NCBI GenBank assembly: GCA_902494585.1
Contig: CABUUD010000080.1
Coordinates: 1 to 8,485, forward strand
Direction: 5' to 3'
DNA: 8,485 bases
Source: an uncultured Collinsella sp.
Lineage (GTDB): Bacteria; Actinomycetota; Coriobacteriia; Coriobacteriales; Coriobacteriaceae
Below the pieces are notes generated by a model, which was given only the letters and a program-made list of their open reading frames with translations, was not told the origin of the DNA and did no database searches. The position numbers were made by a program, and so were the translations under genes. Position 1 is the first letter of the stretch; each line of letters begins with the position of its first letter. Positions 1 to 7,253 of the stretch are shown piece by piece.

Positions 1-890
1 CCCAGGAGCTTCACCCCCGTGTGGCGGTGCTGCTCAACATTACCCCCGACCATCTGGGCTGGCATAAGAGCCATAAGAACTATGCGCTCGCCAAGATTAA
101 GCTCTTCGAGAATATGGTCGACGATGACCTGGTGATTGTTGACGTCGAGGATGCCGGTATCCACGAGTTCGATGAGTACATCTATGTTCCGGGCCGTCGC
201 ATCTGCAAGGTTGCTTTTGACGAGCCTGCGGGCGAGGACGCCGCATTTGTGCGCGATGGCAAGATGGTCGTTCGCCTGAAGGGCGTCGAGACCCCGCTCG
301 TCGATACGTCCGAGCTTAAGATTTCGGGCCATCACAATGTAATCAATGCCCTGTGTGCTGCCACGGCGGCCCTGACGGTCGGCGCCGATGTTGACGGTGT
401 GTGTCGCGGCCTGGTCTCGTTCCAGCCGCTGGAGCACCGCGTTGAGCCCTGTGGCGAGATCGATGGCGTGCGCTATGTCAACGATTCCAAGGCAACGAAC
501 ACCGATGCGGTCGAAAAGGCCCTGACGGCGTTTCCCGATGACGATGTGATCTTGCTGCTCGGCGGTCACGATAAGGGCACGCCGCTCGAGTCCTTTGCCC
601 GCGTTGTGATGGATAACGTTCGCTCGGTGGTCTGCTTTGGCGACGCGCGCGAGCGCTTTACCGCCGCTATGGACGAGGCGGATGTCGACGGTGATGTCGA
701 TATCGCCCAGGCCGACGACCTGCGCGATGCCGTGGACGTTGCCCGTTCGCTCTCGAGCCGCGGCGATGTGATCTTACTGTCGCCCGCCTGCTCTTCGTTT
801 GATGAGTTCTCGGGCTACGAGGAGCGCGGTCGCGTGTTTAAGGACTATGTGGCCCAGCTTGCCGCTGCGTCCAATACGCAAATGGAATAG
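1..890 (+). CDS. murD: UDP-N-acetylmuramoyl-L-alanine--D-glutamate ligase MurD, 3' part (5' end outside window)
   Basis: MurD is a cytoplasmic ATP-dependent ligase that adds D-glutamate to UDP-MurNAc-L-Ala, the second amino acid of the peptidoglycan stem. The reading frame is already open at the window edge: codons from base 3 read QELHPRVAVLLNITPDH, which matches the middle of the Mur ligase central domain, so the N-terminal UDP-binding domain and the P-loop lie upstream. The GTG at 21 is an internal valine and not a start. Visible motifs are NITPDH, HHNVINA (330-350), NDSKATNTDA (480-509), whose lysine lies in the family's conserved active-site region, GGHDKG (561-578) in the C-terminal domain, and SPACSSFDEF (780-809) near the end. 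About 295 residues remain of a usual 450 or so. It ends in TAG at 888-890, a few bases before ftsW. Identification as MurD rather than another Mur ligase rests on the NDSKATN and SPACSSFDEF motifs and on the neighbours. Confidence 0.96.
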   Translation, partial: QELHPRVAVLLNITPDHLGWHKSHKNYALAKIKLFENMVDDDLVIVDVEDAGIHEFDEYIYVPGRRICKVAFDEPAGEDAAFVRDGKMVVRLKGVETPLVDTSELKISGHHNVINALCAATAALTVGADVDGVCRGLVSFQPLEHRVEPCGEIDGVRYVNDSKATNTDAVEKALTAFPDDDVILLLGGHDKGTPLESFARVVMDNVRSVVCFGDARERFTAAMDEADVDGDVDIAQADDLRDAVDVARSLSSRGDVILLSPACSSFDEFSGYEERGRVFKDYVAQLAAASNTQME

Positions 891-899
891 GGGTTGCCG

Positions 900-2414
900 G
901 TGAGAGAGGAGAGCCCCCGACAGAATATGAGGAGGCCCGACTCGGACCGTGCTTCCTCGCAGTGCATCACGCCGCGCGCCGGTCGTCGCACGCAGGGCAT
1001 CGGCGAACGTTATATCGCCGGCGTCCCCGCACGTATCATGCGACCCCGCCTGGTCTTTTTGACCTGCCTGTTCTCGCTGGTCTGTTTTGGCCTGCTTATG
1101 GTGTACTCGGCTTCTTCAGTCGAGGCGCTTCACGAGAACGACTCCGCGACCTACTTTTTGTTCCGGCAGTTTATGTTCACTGTCGTCGGTGTTGCTGCCC
1201 TCGAGTTCATCGCGCGCGTTGCACCCGATAGCTGGTTTGGCGAAGGGGCGCTTAAACTTGCCCTTATCGCTATGATGATCTTGCTGCTTGCGGTGTTCCT
1301 CTTTGGTAGCGGCAGCCGTGGCGCTACGCGTTGGCTGAGCATTGCCGGCATTCAGTTTCAGCCATCGGAGTTTCTCAAGCCGTTTGCCATTGCCTATTCT
1401 GCCATCATGCTCGATCGCGTGTTTTCGCCCGGCGGTAACATCAATGAGTTCCTTAAGGGCATGGGCTTATATTTGGGCATATCGCTCGTCTTGATTTTTA
1501 TTCAGCCCGACTTTGGCACCATCCTGATTATTCTGTTGACGATCATGTGCATGGCGCTCTTTGCCGGCCTTGACCCAAAATTCATTATCGGTGCGATTCT
1601 TGCTGGCGCCGTCATCATCGTGATCGCTCTTGTCGTCGAGCCGTACCGTATGGTGCGCATTCAGGTTCTCTTGAACCCTTGGGCAGATGAATATGGAGAC
1701 GGGTATCAGGCAACGCTCGCCATTATGGCGTTTGCTTCGGGCGGACTGTTCGGCCGCGGTATCGGTAACTCAACCATGAAGTACTCGTATTTGCCCGAGG
1801 CACACAACGACTACATCCTGGCCATCATTGGCGAGGAGGTTGGCTTTTTGGGGACGCTGCTGTTTTTCTTGGTGTTTGCGATGCTGATCTACTCGGCGTT
1901 TCGAATTGCCGAGCAGGCCGCCGATCGTCGCGGGGCGCTCATGGCTTCGGGCTCTGCGGTTATCCTCGCGGTGCAGTTTTTGATCAACGCGCTGGGTATT
2001 CTCAACGTGTTTCCTATGACGGGTAAGCCGCTGCCGTTTATCAGCTATGGCGGCTCGTCGATTATCGTGTCGCTCATGCTCGCCGGGCTTATTTTGCGCG
2101 TCTCGCACGAGAGCGCTCGACGCGATGAATACGATCGTCGTCGCGATAGCTTTGCCGTTATGGACGAGAGCACTGCCGGTGTTCCCCATACGCGTGGGGA
2201 GCGCTCGTCGCGTGGCGGTTTTACCGTCTTGAACGGTTTTGCTTCGGAGTCGGATGCCCGTCCGCGCTCGGTGCCGCAGAGTCGCCCGCAACGACCGACG
2301 CCGCGCAATACGGGTGGCGGATATAATCGGATCGACTTGAATTCGGACCCGTCGGCGCGCTTGCGCACCGACGACCAGGGGCCGCGCGTACGAAGGGACT
2401 ACCATGACCGATAA
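900..2414 (+). CDS. ftsW: Septal peptidoglycan glycosyltransferase FtsW (SEDS family)
   Basis: FtsW is a multi-pass membrane protein that polymerises lipid II into glycan strands at the septum, working with a class B penicillin-binding protein. Hydrophobic segments begin near residue 50 (LVFLTCLFSLVCFGLLMVYS) and continue to about 400. SEDS hallmarks are GSRGATRWLSI, FQPSEFLKPF, QPDFGT, LPEAHNDYILAIIGEE and FPMTGKPLPFISYGGSS. The aspartate of HND (residue 304) aligns with the catalytic Asp of E. coli FtsW loop 4. Beyond the core there is a hydrophilic N-terminus of about 45 residues and an Arg/Ser/Pro-rich C-terminal tail of about 105 residues (from residue 400), both probably cytoplasmic. 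The start is uncertain: GTG 900 has AGGGG at 889-893 with 6-base spacing; TTG 894 adds two residues; ATG 927 has no well-placed site; ATG 1038 would begin just at the first membrane segment. FtsW is preferred over RodA because of the dcw context. The end overlaps murG by 11 bases. Confidence 0.93.
   Translation: MREESPRQNMRRPDSDRASSQCITPRAGRRTQGIGERYIAGVPARIMRPRLVFLTCLFSLVCFGLLMVYSASSVEALHENDSATYFLFRQFMFTVVGVAALEFIARVAPDSWFGEGALKLALIAMMILLLAVFLFGSGSRGATRWLSIAGIQFQPSEFLKPFAIAYSAIMLDRVFSPGGNINEFLKGMGLYLGISLVLIFIQPDFGTILIILLTIMCMALFAGLDPKFIIGAILAGAVIIVIALVVEPYRMVRIQVLLNPWADEYGDGYQATLAIMAFASGGLFGRGIGNSTMKYSYLPEAHNDYILAIIGEEVGFLGTLLFFLVFAMLIYSAFRIAEQAADRRGALMASGSAVILAVQFLINALGILNVFPMTGKPLPFISYGGSSIIVSLMLAGLILRVSHESARRDEYDRRRDSFAVMDESTAGVPHTRGERSSRGGFTVLNGFASESDARPRSVPQSRPQRPTPRNTGGGYNRIDLNSDPSARLRTDDQGPRVRRDYHDR
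2392..2397 (+). promoter_or_regulatory. Ribosome binding site of murG, inside ftsW
   Basis: GAAGGG lies within the last ftsW codons, 6 bases before ATG 2404. It supports this start over the in-frame ATG at 2416. Confidence 0.65.
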
Positions 2415-3519
2415 GATGACCGTTGCTATCGCAGCCGGCGGCACGGCGGGACATATCAACCCCGCACTCGCCTTGGCCGAGGAGCTACGTGACCGTGGCC
2501 ACCACGTTGTGTTTGTGGGTCAGTCGCATAAGCTCGAGGGTCGTCTGGTTCCCGAGGCAGGGTTCGATTTTGTGCCGATTACGGTTACGGGCTTCGACCG
2601 CTCTCGCCCTTGGACGGCATTGAGCTCGCTGTGGCGTGTCTATAAGGCGAAGCGCGCGCTCGGCAGCCATTTTTCTAAAGCCTGCAAGCCCGATGTCGCT
2701 ATAGGTTTTGGCGCCTATGTCGAGGTCCCGCTTCTGGGCTGGTGCAAAGACGCGGGCATTCCGTATCTGCTGCATGAACAGAACTCCGTTCCGGGCCTTG
2801 CTAACAAGATGATGAGTTCGCATGCCGCCCGCGTTTGCATCTCGGTGCCGGCAGCACGTTCCGTGTTTGAGCGTGAGGGCGATCCTGACCATGTGCTCAT
2901 GACCGGCAACCCCGTGCGCCGTTCTGTGATCGAGGGGGATCGGGTTCGCGGTCGCAGGGCTCTCGATGTGCCCGAGGACGCCACGCTCCTGCTGGTGTTT
3001 GGCGGCTCACTTGGTGCTCAACATCTTAATGAGCGCGTGGCTTCGCTCAAAAACGAGTTGCTCTCGCGCGATAATCTCTATGTTTTGCATTCGACGGGCG
3101 CCGATGGCTTTGAGGACACCGAGCGCGCCCTTGCCCTGACGCCCGAGGAGGCGAAGCGGTATCGCGTCCAGCCCTACATCGACAATATGGGCGATATGCT
3201 GGCCGCGGCCGATTTGGTCCTCTCGCGCTCGGGCGCTTCGAGCGTTGCCGAGATCGCGGCCCTTGCCACACCTTCGGTACTGGTGCCGTATCCGCATGCG
3301 ACGGCCGACCATCAGACCACTAATGCCCGCTATCTGGTCGATGCCGGTGCCGGCGTGCTCTGCGCCGATGCCGATATCGACACCCGGGCGTTTGCCGATG
3401 AGCTGCTGCATCTTATCGATGATGCGCAGGCGCGCGATGCCATGCGCCAGGCGGCTCGCGGTTTAGCCCAGGACCGCGCCGCCGTCCTTTTGGCAGACGC
3501 GGTAGAAGGATTGCGTTAG
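2404..3519 (+). CDS. murG: UDP-GlcNAc:lipid I GlcNAc transferase MurG
   Basis: MurG is a peripheral membrane GT-B glycosyltransferase on the inner face of the membrane. It moves GlcNAc from UDP-GlcNAc to lipid I, giving lipid II, the substrate of FtsW next door. At 371 residues it is of normal length. The first glycine loop is AAGGTAGHINP (residues 10-20) with the conserved His17, in the GGTAGH form common in actinobacteria. HEQNSVPG (124-131), TGNPVR, GGSLGAQHLN (200-209), QPYIDNM, SRSGASSVAEIAAL with Glu283, and ATADHQTTNA with His303, Gln304 and Asn307 cover the C-terminal UDP-GlcNAc site. ATG 2404 is chosen because GAAGGG at 2392-2397 lies 6 bases upstream; a second ATG at 2416 would drop four residues. 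The 11-base overlap with ftsW suggests translational coupling. Confidence 0.97.
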   Translation: MTDKMTVAIAAGGTAGHINPALALAEELRDRGHHVVFVGQSHKLEGRLVPEAGFDFVPITVTGFDRSRPWTALSSLWRVYKAKRALGSHFSKACKPDVAIGFGAYVEVPLLGWCKDAGIPYLLHEQNSVPGLANKMMSSHAARVCISVPAARSVFEREGDPDHVLMTGNPVRRSVIEGDRVRGRRALDVPEDATLLLVFGGSLGAQHLNERVASLKNELLSRDNLYVLHSTGADGFEDTERALALTPEEAKRYRVQPYIDNMGDMLAAADLVLSRSGASSVAEIAALATPSVLVPYPHATADHQTTNARYLVDAGAGVLCADADIDTRAFADELLHLIDDAQARDAMRQAARGLAQDRAAVLLADAVEGLR

Positions 3520-3616
3520 TTAGACGGGATATCGCGGGTCGCCCTCGCGCGGATGCGGTAGGTGCGGTACAGTAGACGGGTTACAGGCAGTGTTTACGCA
3601 AGGAGTACACGAGCAC
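3520..3616 (+). other. Intergenic spacer murG-murC with short direct repeats
   Basis: This 97-base gap is G+C-rich and has no convincing -35/-10 pair; the best -10-like hexamer is TACAGT (3568-3573), without a matching -35. It contains TAGACGGG twice (3521-3528 and 3573-3580; the next three bases ATA and TTA share the last two) and TGCGGTA twice (3554-3560 and 3563-3569, a 9-base period). A weak stem GCGGG/CCCTCGC is possible near 3534-3548 but no T-run follows, so it is not an intrinsic terminator. The gap may break the operon or may simply be read through. Confidence 0.4.
3600..3605 (+). promoter_or_regulatory. Ribosome binding site that fixes the murC start
   Basis: AAGGAG sits 11 bases before ATG 3617. 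The same frame is open from a GTG at 3590, but that start would place this site inside the coding sequence and has no site of its own, so ATG 3617 is preferred. Confidence 0.7.
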
Positions 3617-5035
3617 ATGGCTGATTCCCAGACTGCAACCTCCGCGCCCGATTTCAAGAGCGCCCATTTTATCGGTATCGGTGGCGCCGGCATGAGCGGC
3701 ATCGCCCTCGTCCTTCACGAGCGCGGCTATGTCGTTACTGGCTCCGACCTTAAGACGTCGCGCTATATTCGCCAGCTTACCCGCGCCGGCGTGAAGGTGC
3801 ATGTGGGCCATGAGGCTGCCACCATCGACGAGGTCAAGCCCGACGTCGTCGTGGTCTCTACCGCTATTCCCGAGTCCAACCCCGAGCTCGTCCGCGCGCG
3901 CGAGCTGGGTATTCCCGTGTGGCCTCGCGCCAAGATGCTCTCGGCTCTGGGCCACGGCTACACCACCGTCGCCGTCGCCGGTACTCACGGCAAGACCACG
4001 ACCTCTTCGATGTGCGCCACCATGCTCGACCGCATGGGTCTGGACCCCAGCTTCCTGATCGGTGGCATTGTCGAGGGCTACGACACCAACGGCAAGAACG
4101 GCTCGGGCGACTATTTTGTCGCCGAGGCGGATGAGTCCGACAGCTCCTTCCTGTTCCTTAACCCCAATGTGGTCATCGTGACCAACGTCGAGGCCGACCA
4201 TCTCGATCACTACTCGGGTATCGAGGAGATCGAGGCCACCTTCGCCAAGTTTATGAGTCTGGTGGGCGAGGACGGCACGGTCATCGTCTGTGGCGAGGAC
4301 CCGCATCTGGTCGAGCTTGCCAGGTCGACCGGTCGCCGCGTGCTTTCCTACGGTTTTGCCGAGACCAACGACATCGTCTGCGTGCATCCGGATGTCAAAG
4401 GCATCCAGAGTGACTTTATCGTTCGCTTTGAGGACGGCACCGAGCACGCTGTCGAGATTAAGAGCAACCCCGGTCGTCACAACATGCTCAACGCCACGGC
4501 CGTCTTGACCGTCGCCCATGTCCTAGGCCTCGATATCGACGCCGCCGCTAAGGCACTTTCGAGTTTTGAAGGCGTCCGCCGTCGCTTTACCCACGTGGGC
4601 GATATCGACGGCATCACGGTGGTTGACGATTACGGCCATCATCCCACCGAGATCAAGGCGACGCTCGCTGCTGCCTCTTCGCTGGGCTACAAACATGTCG
4701 ACGTCGTGTTCCAGCCGCACCGCTATTCGCGCCTGCAGGCTCTGTGCGATGACTTTGCCGACGCATTCGCCAATGCTGACAAGCTGCTGTTGATTGACGT
4801 GTTCTCTGCCGGCGAGATGCCCATCCCGGGCGTCACGTCCAAGATGCTTGCCGATACCGTGCGCGCCAAGCATCCCGGCAAGGAGGTCGTGTACTGCTCG
4901 AGCCGTCTTGAGCTCAATGAGGAGCTCGAGAAGATGGTGGGCGAGGGCGATTTGCTGCTTACCATGGGCGCCGGCGACGTCACGACGGTCGGCCCCGAGT
5001 TCATCGAGTATCTGACTGCCAAGAAAGACGCTTAA
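3617..5035 (+). CDS. murC: UDP-N-acetylmuramate--L-alanine ligase MurC
   Basis: MurC is a cytoplasmic ligase that uses ATP to attach L-alanine to UDP-MurNAc, the first amino acid of the stem peptide and the step just after MurB. From ATG 3617 the protein has 472 residues, a normal length. The N-terminal Rossmann-like domain opens with HFIGIGGAGMSGIAL (residues 17-31). The central ATPase domain has the P-loop GTHGKTTT (122-129, Lys126), EADESDSS (170-177) and NVEADHLDHY. The C-terminal domain boundary has GRHNMLNA, followed by DDYGHHPTE (337-345), FQPHRYSRL and DVFSAGE. The HFIGIGGxGMSG opening and the DDYGHHPTE motif separate MurC from MurD, MurE and MurF. The gene ends 5 bases before murB, which suggests co-transcription and coupling. 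Codons are strongly C-ending (GTC, GCC, GAC), more so than in ftsW or ftsQ. A 313-codon open frame on the opposite strand (3581-4519) is a by-product of this bias. Confidence 0.97.
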   Translation: MADSQTATSAPDFKSAHFIGIGGAGMSGIALVLHERGYVVTGSDLKTSRYIRQLTRAGVKVHVGHEAATIDEVKPDVVVVSTAIPESNPELVRARELGIPVWPRAKMLSALGHGYTTVAVAGTHGKTTTSSMCATMLDRMGLDPSFLIGGIVEGYDTNGKNGSGDYFVAEADESDSSFLFLNPNVVIVTNVEADHLDHYSGIEEIEATFAKFMSLVGEDGTVIVCGEDPHLVELARSTGRRVLSYGFAETNDIVCVHPDVKGIQSDFIVRFEDGTEHAVEIKSNPGRHNMLNATAVLTVAHVLGLDIDAAAKALSSFEGVRRRFTHVGDIDGITVVDDYGHHPTEIKATLAAASSLGYKHVDVVFQPHRYSRLQALCDDFADAFANADKLLLIDVFSAGEMPIPGVTSKMLADTVRAKHPGKEVVYCSSRLELNEELEKMVGEGDLLLTMGAGDVTTVGPEFIEYLTAKKDA

Positions 5036-5040
5036 ACCCC

Positions 5041-5952
5041 ATGGGTCTGTTTAACGCCGTCATGGCGCTTTCGGGCATGATCGATACGGACGTAATTGAG
5101 GATGAACGCCTCGCGCGCCATACGAGCTATCGTATCGGCGGCAAGGCGGACCTCTTTGTGACGTGTCACAGCTATCATGCCTTGCGTCGCGCCGTGGCGG
5201 TGCTCGATCGTGAGCAGGTGCCGTGGGTCATTATCGGCAAGGGATCTAATCTGCTTGTTGCCGATGCAGGCTATCGCGGCGCCGTCATTTCGTTGGGGCG
5301 TGAGTTCCAGCGTACGGTTGTCGCCGAAGACGGTTGTACGCTGACGGTCGGTGCGGGCGTAATATTCGCTCGCCTAGTCAACGACGCGCTGTCGCGCAGC
5401 CTTTCGGGCCTTGAGTTTGCGGTCGGTATTCCCGGCTCCGTTGGCGGCGCCGTGTCCATGAATGCCGGCACGCGAACCGAGTGGATTGGCTCGCTGGTCG
5501 AAGATGTCGTTACGTTTGACCCGAGCTCCGGCATCAAGCATTACGCGGGCTCGGAGATCGCTTGGGGCTACCGTGAATGCAGCCTGCCGCGTAACGAGAT
5601 CATTCTGGAGTGCGTGCTCAAGCTCAAACCTGCGCCCAAGGCCGATATCCGTGAACGTATGGAGCGGTACCTGACGCGGCGTAAGCGCACACAGCCCATG
5701 GGCTGTGCATCCTGCGGGTCGGTATTTCGCAACCCGCCCGATGCGAGCGTGGGCAAGCTTATCGAGGATTGTGGATTAAAGGGTTTTTCGGTTGGCGGCG
5801 CGGAAGTTTCGCCCGTACACGCTAATTTTATCGTTAATAACGGAACCGCCTCGGCCGATGACGTGGCCGCGGTTATCAGACATGTGCACGGAAAGGTGAG
5901 GGAGGCGTATGGCATCGAGCTCAGACCGGAAGTTAAATTCCTCGGCTTCTAG
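5041..5952 (+). CDS. murB: UDP-N-acetylenolpyruvoylglucosamine reductase MurB
   Basis: MurB is a cytoplasmic FAD enzyme that uses NADPH to reduce UDP-GlcNAc-enolpyruvate to UDP-MurNAc, which MurC then uses. The protein has 303 residues. The FAD-binding domain shows HTSYRIGGKADLF, GKGSNLLV (around 66-73) and LEFAVGIPGSVGGAVSMNAG. The C-terminal MurB domain shows TQPMGCASCGSVFRNP, with Ser227 as the expected proton donor, then LIEDCGLKGFSVGGAEVS, HANFIVN and Glu297 near the end (RPEVKFLG). The short length suggests the type II form, without the extra loop of E. coli MurB. The start is only moderately sure: ATG 5041 is 5 bases after the murC stop but has only AAGAAAG as a weak binding site, so coupling to murC is likely; ATG 5062 and ATG 5077 are in frame and would shorten it by 7 or 12 residues. 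The last 44 bases overlap ftsQ. Confidence 0.95.
   Translation: MGLFNAVMALSGMIDTDVIEDERLARHTSYRIGGKADLFVTCHSYHALRRAVAVLDREQVPWVIIGKGSNLLVADAGYRGAVISLGREFQRTVVAEDGCTLTVGAGVIFARLVNDALSRSLSGLEFAVGIPGSVGGAVSMNAGTRTEWIGSLVEDVVTFDPSSGIKHYAGSEIAWGYRECSLPRNEIILECVLKLKPAPKADIRERMERYLTRRKRTQPMGCASCGSVFRNPPDASVGKLIEDCGLKGFSVGGAEVSPVHANFIVNNGTASADDVAAVIRHVHGKVREAYGIELRPEVKFLGF
5690..5707. repeat. Perfect 18-base palindrome inside murB
   Basis: CACAGCCCATGGGCTGTG is its own reverse complement with no mismatch. It lies over the codons for the conserved TQPMGC motif just before the catalytic serine. Symmetry stops at the flanking bases (A at 5689, C at 5708). In RNA it could form a hairpin of about 7 pairs. 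Confidence 0.9.
5893..5905 (+). promoter_or_regulatory. Purine-rich ribosome binding region of ftsQ, inside murB
   Basis: AAGGTGAGGGAGG lies just upstream of ATG 5909. GGTGAG (5895-5900) has an 8-base spacing, while GGAGG (5901-5905) is only 3 bases away. It supports the ATG at 5909, and thus the 44-base overlap, since the next in-frame ATG (6026) has no comparable site. Confidence 0.6.
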
Positions 5953-7177
5953 AGCATCGAAACCAACCTTCCGCCGCGCCGGAGGGCGTTCCGGCGCACC
6001 ATCTCAGCCTCAACGTAAGTCCGTTATGCCTTCTAAGCCTGCTGGGTCCGTGCGGCCTGCCAAGCGTTCGACTGCCGGTTCGCAGCTTGGCGGACGCCCC
6101 GCGGCCAAAAATGTTGCTCGTCAGGTGGCACGTCCCTCGGTGACGCCCAAACCGGCGATGGGCGCCATACCTTCTCGCCCCATAGCGTCGCCCAAGCCCT
6201 CGTTGGGGGCAAAGGTGACGCGTCCCGGTCGCGCGCTGGGTGCATCTAAGCCACGTATGCTGACGTCGGTGTCGGCCTCCGCAAAACCGCAATCGGGCAA
6301 AAAGGGCTCTAATCCGCTGTCATCGATCGGCGCCTTGGCAAATCATGCGGCGGGTGCCGCTTCTGCCGTTAAGGGCAAGGGCAAAATCGTGGGCGGCATC
6401 CTTGCCGCACTGGCAGTGCTTGCAGTCGTTGCCGTCGTCGTCATTAACTCTGGCCTGTTCGCCGCTACCGATATTCAGATCCAGGGCAGCGAGCATGTGA
6501 CCAAGCACGATGCCATCCAGCTGATCGATCTGCCCGAGGACACGTCGCTGTTCAATGTGAATCCCGACCAGATCACCGAGGGCCTCAAGCAAAATCCGTG
6601 GGTTTCAGGCGTGGATGTTCAGCGTCAATTTCCCCATACGCTCATCATCACGCCGACGGAACGCAAGGTTATCGCAATTGCCTACATTAGCTCCGACGAT
6701 CTTGCATGGGCGATCGGGGACGATGACACATGGATTGCACCGCTGTCTACCTCGGTCGATGTTGACGACCAGGGCAATGTCATCACAACGGGGGAGGGTG
6801 CCAACACCCTAAACGGCATCGATGCCGCCCTGGCGCTCGCCAAACATTACGGAGCCGTGCTGCTGACCGATGTCTCGGCCGATGTCGCGCCGGTTTCGGG
6901 GCAAGCGGTAAATTCCAAGGCGGTCAAGGCCGGCCTGGATTACGTCCGCGGATTCTCGAGCGAGTTCCTGGGCCAGGTCAAGGATATTTCCACGCCCTCG
7001 GTCGAGGCCATCTCGGCGAATCTCGATAACGGTATCGAGGTGTCGCTCGGAGATTCGGATGACATTGCCAAAAAGGAGCGTATCGTTACCAAGCTGCTTT
7101 CGCAGGTGGAGGGCGTGACGTATATCAACGTTCGATCTCCTGGCAACTATACGTTTAGGAACGCACCGACCTCGTAG
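5909..7177 (+). CDS. ftsQ: Cell division protein FtsQ/DivIB with long disordered N-terminal region
   Basis: FtsQ (DivIB in Gram-positives) is a single-pass membrane protein that joins the cytoplasmic divisome to the septal synthases through its extracellular part. The protein has 422 residues. Residues 1 to about 155 are rich in Ala, Pro, Ser, Lys, Arg and Gly, with no acidic stretch and no predicted fold. One membrane segment covers about 160-180 (IVGGILAALAVLAVVAVVVI). The POTRA domain follows (about 184-253: TDIQIQGSEHVTKHDAIQLI, then FNVNPDQITEGLKQNPWV and FPHTLIITPTERK). The FtsQ C-terminal domain runs from about 254 to the end. FtsQ proteins commonly have shorter cytoplasmic tails, so the N-terminus is long. 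Position between murB and ftsZ fits the family. The identification rests on POTRA, topology and context, since the C-terminal part is poorly conserved. Co-translation with murB is likely from the overlap. Confidence 0.9.
   Translation: MASSSDRKLNSSASRASKPTFRRAGGRSGAPSQPQRKSVMPSKPAGSVRPAKRSTAGSQLGGRPAAKNVARQVARPSVTPKPAMGAIPSRPIASPKPSLGAKVTRPGRALGASKPRMLTSVSASAKPQSGKKGSNPLSSIGALANHAAGAASAVKGKGKIVGGILAALAVLAVVAVVVINSGLFAATDIQIQGSEHVTKHDAIQLIDLPEDTSLFNVNPDQITEGLKQNPWVSGVDVQRQFPHTLIITPTERKVIAIAYISSDDLAWAIGDDDTWIAPLSTSVDVDDQGNVITTGEGANTLNGIDAALALAKHYGAVLLTDVSADVAPVSGQAVNSKAVKAGLDYVRGFSSEFLGQVKDISTPSVEAISANLDNGIEVSLGDSDDIAKKERIVTKLLSQVEGVTYINVRSPGNYTFRNAPTS
6125..6205 (+). repeat. Degenerate 14-residue repeat in the FtsQ N-terminal region
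   Basis: Two segments, VARPSVTPKPAMGA and PSRPIASPKPSLGA, share the pattern RP-x3-PKP-x2-GA and lie close together. A third, looser copy follows (KVTRPGRALGASKPR). The DNA differs at many positions, so the similarity is at the protein level and not a recent duplication. Confidence 0.5.
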
Positions 7178-7253
7178 CGTCTTCTGGCCTTTGTTGATGG
7201 GGCATACCGCGCCGTTTATCTGGTTTGTTTGGTTTTCACCGTCAATTATTTGA

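Noticed and set aside
1770..2459. Open frame of about 230 codons on the - strand, opposite the ftsW end and murG start
   Set aside because: Arg- and His-rich antisense translation with no motif, spanning a gene junction on the other strand.
3534..3548. Small stem in the murG-murC gap as a terminator
   Set aside because: It has only about five pairs with a bulge and no T-run.
3590..3616. GTG 3590 as the murC start
   Set aside because: The ribosome binding site AAGGAG lies downstream of it, and ATG 3617 gives the normal MurC N-terminus.
3581..4519. Open frame of 313 codons on the - strand, opposite murC
   Set aside because: It lies entirely opposite a certain murC, has low-complexity Asp/Gly/Val/His content typical of the antisense of C-ending codons, and shows no family motif.
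7178..7240. Terminator after ftsQ
   Set aside because: There are T-rich runs but no stable G+C stem ahead of them.
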